Origin: Phoenix dactylifera
Lineage: Eukaryota; Streptophyta; Magnoliopsida; Arecales; Arecaceae
DNA length: 64,000 nt
Direction of reading: 5' to 3'
NCBI RefSeq assembly: GCF_009389715.1
Contig: NW_024068246.1
Location: forward strand, 1-64,000
The translations under genes and the position numbers were made by a program. Under the pieces are notes generated by a model. It did no database searches and was not told the DNA's origin. It worked only from the letters and a program-made list of their open reading frames with translations. This document shows positions 57,801 to 64,000 of the stretch, piece by piece (the first letter of the stretch is position 1; each line of letters opens with the position of its first letter).

Positions 57801-60800
57801 ATGATTATAGATGCCTATAGTTATTTCTATTTATAACCATAAACAAATTTTTTCATAAGGAAAATATATACCATTAGATCTAACTATAGTGCCAATAAGA
57901 TTTAGTGTCTGTCGGTGAGAGGTAAGCAGAATAAAGTGGAGCACAGTTTGAGGGTTAATACATACTTCCATAAAAGAATAAATATAGATAGACTTTTTAC
58001 ACACAACAAGCAAATTAGATAGGCAACTGGCTTTTTTTTTATTGAATATATTTAAGAAATGTGATGTTATAGGTGAACAGATTATTTAGTCCTTGCCCCT
58101 CTTCGATATAGAACATGGTGGTCAAGAATTAATTGAGAAATGGAGCTATTTAATGAACAATGAACAGTTTTCATTCATTGAAGAGAAATCTTTTTCTTCT
58201 ATCATCCGCATATGTTTAAAGCAGTTACGGAAATTGCAGTAATCACACCAAAACCTAGAAGCTCTAGCAATCATCATGTTTATAGCATCACTATCTATAC
58301 CTTTTGCGATATTTTCTAGAAAGAGTTATGTTTATCAAAGTGATAGTTTTCTAAGACAGAAGACACACTTAGCATGTTAGTTTGCTTGTAGTTGATCAAC
58401 TTTGATATAAATTTACAATGCTATATGCCTATAGCTCTGATTATTAATTCTTTCCTTTGTGAAATTTCATGCTATTAGCACTTCTCTCACTGCCATGAAA
58501 ACCATACTTTTAATATAAAGAAAGTAAATGTACTTTTTTCATAGTTGCCATCTCCTATCACAAAGTTGATCATATAGTTGATTTTCTATCATAGTTTCAT
58601 CTAAACTTGAACTGCAAATTTAAGAATATGAGCACATATATATTTCTACTATGACATTATCTCGTTTTGCATATTGTCACTAGTTTGATATGTGATTATT
58701 GTATGCACTCCAGCAATAATCTTCATATGGTATTCCAGGTTTCTTCAAGGACCCGACACAGATCAAGCAACTGTTGCAAAGATAAGAGATGCTATAAGAG
58801 AACAACGGGAAATCACCGTCCAACTAATTAATTATACAAAGAGTGGTATATAAGTGCTTTCTAAGCTATTTAAGTTATGGCTTGATTTTAATAATGCAAA
58901 AACTGACCTAAACTAGTGCATTAAATTTGATAACCTTCCAAATAGCACGTTATGCAGCTTTTCTTTTTTTTTATAATTTCCATATTTAAATGAGATAATA
59001 AGTTGCAACTTTGCTTCTAACTAGTAAGCTGTACACTGAAAAGAATGGGATCCGTATGGATGCAAACAAGAATTCTTATTTGAACGAAAACATAGTCAAT
59101 TTTTGGGGACTCAAAAGATAGCGGCCTTTCTAGAGAAAACTTGAGCTATACATCTCTATTTGAGGCATATTGGTACTCATTTGAAGCTGTCTTTGAGTCC
59201 TAAATGTTTTCTAATTTTGAGTTTCAGCTAGTGCTTACAATATGATGGTCAAAATCTTGCCCGAAGTTTCAGTATAGGATTAGAGTTGAGTTTTGAGTCA
59301 AATTAGAAAAGTTCTTTAGTGGTTTTTGGGCTGAATCAAGATTTCTAGATGGTAATTTTTTTTAAGGAAGTGTTTGCCATGTCTTCTAGTTAGTTTAGGA
59401 GTTGTTTAAGTGGGTTTATATACTACAAAAGCGATGGCTATGAATTTACTATATTACTGCTTCATTAAGTAACATTTGGTCAGAATCCTGGAAGTACTAA
59501 TTCTCACCGTTGGTGCACTTGATTCAGGAAAGAAATTTTGGAACTTATTCCACTTGCAACCCATGCGTGACCAAAAGGTAGCAGATAATATCCTTTCCTT
59601 GGACTATCATTGTCTGTGATCACAAGTTCTATTTTACCAAAAAACTGTAGATTTTCCTGCACTTTCATGGTTGGTCCTGATATTGTTAGGGTGAGCTTCA
59701 ATACTTCATCGGCGTGCAACTAGATGGAAGTGATCATGTTGAACCCCTTCGAAATCGCCTCTCAGAGAAGGCAGAGTTAGAAAGTGCTAAGCTGGTAAAT
59801 AGTAAACAACTTTCAATATCTGCATCCATCTGGGCATTGTTTACATAGGAATGTATTATTTGTGCTCTCGCTGTTCTATGTTAGGGTTGGGGGGGGGGGG
59901 GGTGTGGATTGCACATTATGCAAACTTGTTAAAGTCATGTCTTGCCCACTTAATTCTTTTACTCACTTCCATGTTATAATTCTAGGAAATGACAAGTATC
60001 CATGACATTACATATCTTGAAAAGTATTTCATATTTACGTATCATACTTCAGAAGTTGCCAATCGAAGCTATAACCTTCTTTTCCTCCACCTTTCAGAGA
60101 CTATGTTTTCCTTTTCTTATTGAGAGATAAAACATGTTAGATATTGATCCAACAAGTCTACCTAAAGTGGGTGCTACATGTTTAGACCATGAGAAAATGT
60201 AAACCTTTCATAGGATTAGTCGGACCAAAAATTATTCTTGAATGTGCTTCAGTTGGTTGAGTTCAGGCATTTGAGGAGAAAACATACCAAGTTGAAGGAA
60301 AATTCTTTATTCTTTATATTTCGACTGTATAACTCCTATTTATGAGACTAGACTCATTAATTTTGTACCACTCATTTGTACAGATCTCAACTATTGTATG
60401 TAAGTAATATAAAACTGGTTAATACTAGATGCTAATGCATTGTATTATGCTTATCAACCAATTTTTCTTAAATTTCTATCATATAAAAAACATTTAGTTA
60501 CTATTCAGTCGTCTGACGTTCATATGACATGGAAAACAATGAGTTTTGACTTTCATGCTCTTAAACAAATTTTTGTTTTCACCAAACAACTATTTTCTCA
60601 GATTTACTGCTTCAGTGCTGTAAAAAATGGTATAATGTTTTACCATGTAATCCACCTTGTAACTGCTTACCCAGGTTAAAGCTACAGCAGAGAATGTCAA
60701 TGAAGCTGTCAGGGAGCTTCCTGATGCCAACTCGGTAAGGTACATTTTTAATTGTTTTTCTATTTGGATAGACTGAGAACTGAAACAAGCAATGATAAGG

Positions 60801-63527
60801 AAAATGACTTATTAATTGTTAAATCTTATGCTGTTCAAGTAATAAAAACTATGTTCATATCTAGAAGAAAAGCAAACCATTTGAAAGCACACAGCCACGT
60901 CTTTGGAATTGCTCTAATATCAAAATGCTATAAAAGGTGATGAATAACTATGTTATTCAAAACTGAACACCAGATATAAGCTTGCAGCTATGATGGTCTC
61001 AGTTTTCTGGACCATCTTCTGAAAGGTGTTCTTTTCACTGGGTACAACTTAACAAAAGATTATTATGTTTATATCAGGAGCAAGCTGAACTTGTCAATTG
61101 GCTGTTTGCAGGAAAATATAGAGTATTCAGTCTACAATTAAGTGACAAATATAGGTTCCCCAGTTCTATATGTAATGCACAACATCAAGTTAGCTCCAGA
61201 TTTCTTGGTGATGTCTGAGAGTTTTTGCTAGTATTTCCTGCTATCAGTAGTGATGGAAGGTGTATGTCTAATATAACCTGCCTAGCTATTTCTGCAATCA
61301 GCAAGGACAAAAGCTTGAAAATTCCAGAAGGAAAGTGAATGGCATTACTATAAAGAGTGTGAAATATTTAGAAACCTAAAGGAACGGTATACCTAAGCTA
61401 ACGTGGATGGAAGCTGTGAGTAATAATTTGGAAAAGTCTGCAGTAACACTAGAGTTATCCTCAATAGAAAGAACTAATGAATAAGGATTCATAAAGCCAA
61501 AACCAAATAGTTGGGTCAAGGCTTGGTTCTTGGACTGAGAATTTAAGTTGATCATGGTGTCACTCTGTGTAGGACTATCATAGATTAAGGTTTAGAAGAA
61601 TATGTACTATTATATCTTTTTTTCTTTATGTAAGGAAAGCTTCACAATCATGCTTGCTATGGATAAAATATGACATCTATGGACCATGAAGGCTAAAATG
61701 GTCCTTAAAATGAAACCCAATTAAAAACTTTTGAAGCTGAAGTTATCTCCCTTTTCTAACCTGAGATGCCAGATGGTATTACATAGATAGTGACCTATTA
61801 TAAGCATGGTATTCCATGCACTTTGTGAGTTAATCAGGTGGAGTTGAAAACATCAATCAGATAAAAGGCCTAATTAGGTATTTGGGGAAAAAAGCATGCA
61901 TAATAGCCATATGTTGGAGGAGCAATGAAATGTAAAACTATGAAGGTGGATTTCCTTGGCTGCCAATTTAGAAATGATAGACTTGAGACAAGGCAGTTAT
62001 GTTTTATCGAAGCAACTGACCATTTGAACTCAGTCTTACTCTTCAGCCTCAGCAGGTCATGGTTTCATCCATCAACTGCTCAAGTTTCTCTATACTCTCT
62101 TTTATAATATTGTTTCTTTTCTCTTTGCTCCTAAGCACCTTGCTTAGGACTTCTTTCTTCTTCATTTTCTGAATGAGGCAGGTGGAACTAGTCTCCTCCT
62201 TTGCCTCAAAAACAGAAGATGCAGATGGCTCATGAAGTGTTGGATATGTAGTTACCTAGGCATGAACTTATGCAACTCACTGGCAGTCATGAAAAGCTAA
62301 TACTAATCGGCTATTGTAGACAGCTCATAGATCCTAAAAGGTAACTAGTTCTCATGAGTAGTTTAACAGCCAGATATTCAAGGACAAATAAATGGGTCTC
62401 CGGGTTTGTCGAACCAATATGATAGGAAGAGGTCATCATGCAATAATCAGGGAACAAGGGCTACAAGCTAACTTGACTAAGGAATGATAGAAAGAACCAC
62501 AAGCAACATTCATAAGGTTGCACTATGCAAAGAAACTACGTCAATGATCATCAAGGAAGCTGAAGAGAACTCAAATGAGGTTTCTATAAGTGATTTAGGA
62601 ACAGAAAAGGAACTACATACAGAGATCTTGTCATTATCAAGGGATTTGACTGAAAATCAATATGTATGTATTAGAAATGATAAAACCAATATGATGCCCA
62701 AAAATTGCCAGAGGAAGTGTTATATTAAACATGCCAAATATATCACTCTTTAATAATCAGAAACAAGATAGGAAGGAATCGGGGAGAACCAAACTTGGAA
62801 TAGTGAATGTAATGGTTGCTAGTGGAGGGAAGAATCACTTTTACACGAATAAAATGAATGCACTGCTATCACTCTAGGTGTGGAAGAATGCACTGCTATA
62901 CCTCTAGGTATGGAAGAACTATGTAAACCTCCCAATGGTGGCAGAACCTGGGAGGCATCAAACAGAACCTAAAAAAAAGTGATGATTTTGGCTTCTTGGA
63001 TGTTCAAAAGAAGACCATTGATCATTTGCAAACTCAGTTGAAGAAATGTAGGAGAACCCTATGGTTCCAATCGAGCTTAGTAACTTTAAAGAAACTGCTG
63101 TCTGCCAAAGAAATGTCAAACCCACCAAGACCAGAATGGCAGAACTGATTATTTCTGGCCAAAACTGCTGAATCTAGGCAGTACCAAAACAGTTTTGGCT
63201 CACCTTGCTAATCAGATTTATGCTTTCATTGAACATGGGATCTACGAGATACTGAAGAAAGCATATTCTATTTTACTATCTTTAAGATTAGTGCATACTA
63301 TCATTGCTAGTTGCTCTATTTAATCTTTTATATTGCCCAACTACACTAAACCAGATATGTGCTTGGCATTTGAAGATTTTGTTTTCAACTTAAAGATGTA
63401 CGAGTTAATGACCCGAATATTGAATTATTGTTTTCAGAGTCCAGATGATTTGTGGGCAATCCATTCCCGACCTGTCTTTCCAAAGCCCCACAAAAGGAAT
63501 AACTCTTCGTGGATAGCTATAGAGAAG
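51886..63527 (+). CDS. PHOT2: Phototropin-2 blue-light receptor kinase, N-terminal two thirds (gene runs off the window)
   Basis: Eleven exons: 51886-52358, 52846-53028, 53668-53759, 53835-54093, 55628-55838, 56394-56464, 58739-58845, 59528-59577, 59690-59794, 60675-60734, 63438-63527; 567 residues in one frame. Phototropins bind FMN and trigger phototropism, chloroplast movement and stomatal opening. LOV1 (about 121-225) has GRNCRFLQ with Cys158, whose codon TG|T is split by intron 1. LOV2 (about 385-495) has GRNCRFLQ with Cys429; the next codon CG|G is split by intron 6. Then [15 protein letters not shown] and the linker to [12 protein letters not shown]2, not PHOT1, from [22 protein letters not shown], the short hinge, [11 protein letters not shown] and SDHVEP. 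A TGA directly before the ATG fixes the start. The Ser/Thr kinase exons lie beyond 64000. Both flavin-binding cysteines are intact. Confidence 0.95.
54228..54448 (+). repeat. Tandem duplication in phototropin intron 4
   Basis: Two copies of about 100 bp, 54228-54324 and 54345-54448, sharing TATCTTTCCACAT.GGACTAG, GGATTTCTTGGAACA and AAAGAAGATTGAT.AAAAGAA. Diverged by roughly a tenth. No coding role seen. Confidence 0.75.
55095..55385. repeat. Cryptic trinucleotide-rich stretch in phototropin intron 4
   Basis: Nearly 300 bp of irregular ACC/GCC/ACT/GCT triplets (for example CTGCTACCACCAACTCTCACC and GCCACTATC). Looks like simple-sequence drift or the relic of a Gly-rich coding region on the minus strand. 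Not a convincing exon. Confidence 0.5.
57042..57089. repeat. Compound (AC)(ATAC)(TA)(GA) microsatellite in intron 6
   Basis: ACACACACACACATATACATACATACATACATATATATAGAGAGAGAG-type sequence directly before the left end of the MITE. A related TATG/GT-rich stretch (about 57620-57665) sits directly after its right end. Confidence 0.8.
57088..57617. mobile_element. MITE with long terminal inverted repeats in phototropin intron 6
   Basis: Left arm (57088 to about 57250) starts GAGTTGTACTATACATTTTA; the complement of the right end (57617 down to about 57455) starts GAGTTGGACTCTATACTTTA, and the match continues for about 160 bp through AACTCCTTG, CTACACTATAAA and GGTCTCTAA. Element about 530 bp, no coding region. 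Long arms suggest a Mutator-like or foldback MITE. Flanks share TACATATAT, a possible 9-bp target duplication, but this lies in microsatellite DNA and is uncertain. Confidence 0.75.
59889..59902. repeat. Poly(G) run in intron 9
   Basis: About 14 consecutive G at 59889-59902, within phototropin intron 9. Likely polymorphic in length. Confidence 0.7.
60735..63437 (+). other. Large intron 10 of the phototropin gene (2.7 kb)
   Basis: Bounded by CTCG|GTAAGG and TTTTCAG|AGTCC. AT-rich, with no recognised gene or element; the 60-90 codon open frames inside it (for example 62484-62753) have no family resemblance. Confidence 0.6.
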
Positions 63528-64000
63528 GTGTGTCATATGTAACTTATGTTTAATCATTTATTAATGCAGCCACATTGGATTTGTCATAGACAGATACCAT
63601 GATAGTCTGCTTTTCATTGCATCTCTAACATAATACTTGAAGATATACTCTTTGAAGCCATCCTGAAATACTGAATGGTCTGTGCTTTTCCCCTAACTGA
63701 TTAGCCAGTTTATCAAATAATATAAATGCCTCTACATGCCATTTGAGATTTTTCCTCATTCCCTCACCTCATCACTTAGTTTTGATTGGCAGAAAGTATA
63801 TATATATAAAACTCAGTTCAAGCTTAGCAGGTCTTATCGAGAATTGAACCCACTTGCTTTATGCAAATACTAACAATAACCTGAAACATATATGTGAGTA
63901 TGAGGTGTATGCAAAATATTGGTAATGATATCAACAGATATAGTTGGGCCATTCTATTTTTATTGATGCATGAATGTACATGCTTGTTATATTAAACCTC

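Noticed and set aside
62484-62753. 89-codon ORF in phototropin intron 10
   Set aside because: No family resemblance and no splice signals linking it to the phototropin frame; expected by chance in a 2.7-kb intron.

Overview
This is a nuclear window from a flowering plant. Multi-exon genes with GT-AG introns, a phototropin gene, wall-associated-kinase-like receptors, and hAT, CACTA, Harbinger-like, gypsy, copia, LINE and Au-like SINE remnants all say so. GC-rich, CT-led first exons beside AT-rich introns suggest a monocot, perhaps a non-grass such as a palm. That species guess is inference only.

Layout. 1-2270: 3' part of a Tat-like Ty3/gypsy retrotransposon, with an antisense extra ORF and a right-hand LTR. 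2271-4520: transposon-type coding scraps, an unusual inverted-repeat array and a 35-base poly(C) tract. 5840-15148: two vacuolar amino-acid transporter (AVT3-type) genes facing each other tail to tail, each with three exons and identical splice phases. 19574-20158: an intronless calmodulin-like (EF-hand) gene with a long leader carrying small upstream ORFs. 20370-26642: a repeat field with a LINE 3' end split by a small hairpin-bearing element, two Au-like SINEs, an internally deleted hAT element with a clear 8-bp target duplication, and a copia pol fragment.

26641-37730 and 37876-47360 are two direct copies of a roughly 10-kb segment, each carrying one complete wall-associated-kinase-like receptor gene. 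Copy A alone has a 1562-bp CACTA element whose interior holds a captured piece of a DUF241-family host gene. Copy B alone has a 764-bp Harbinger-like element in intron 1. In both cases the other copy preserves the empty site. The two receptors differ mostly by amino-acid-changing substitutions in the extracellular half and mostly by silent ones in the kinase half.

47361-51885 is repeat-rich intergenic DNA. 51886 to the window end is the 5' two thirds of a phototropin-2 gene: eleven exons encode LOV1, the hinge, LOV2 and the linker, while the kinase exons lie beyond the window. Its introns carry a MITE with about 160-bp terminal inverted repeats and a local tandem duplication.

The genes are independent loci (vacuolar amino-acid transport, calcium sensing, cell-wall/defence signalling, blue-light sensing). 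They do not form a joint pathway. I found no wholly new biochemical system. The most interesting items are the gene-capturing CACTA element dated by its empty site, the ectodomain divergence of the receptor pair, and the convergent AVT3 pair with a GC-AG intron.
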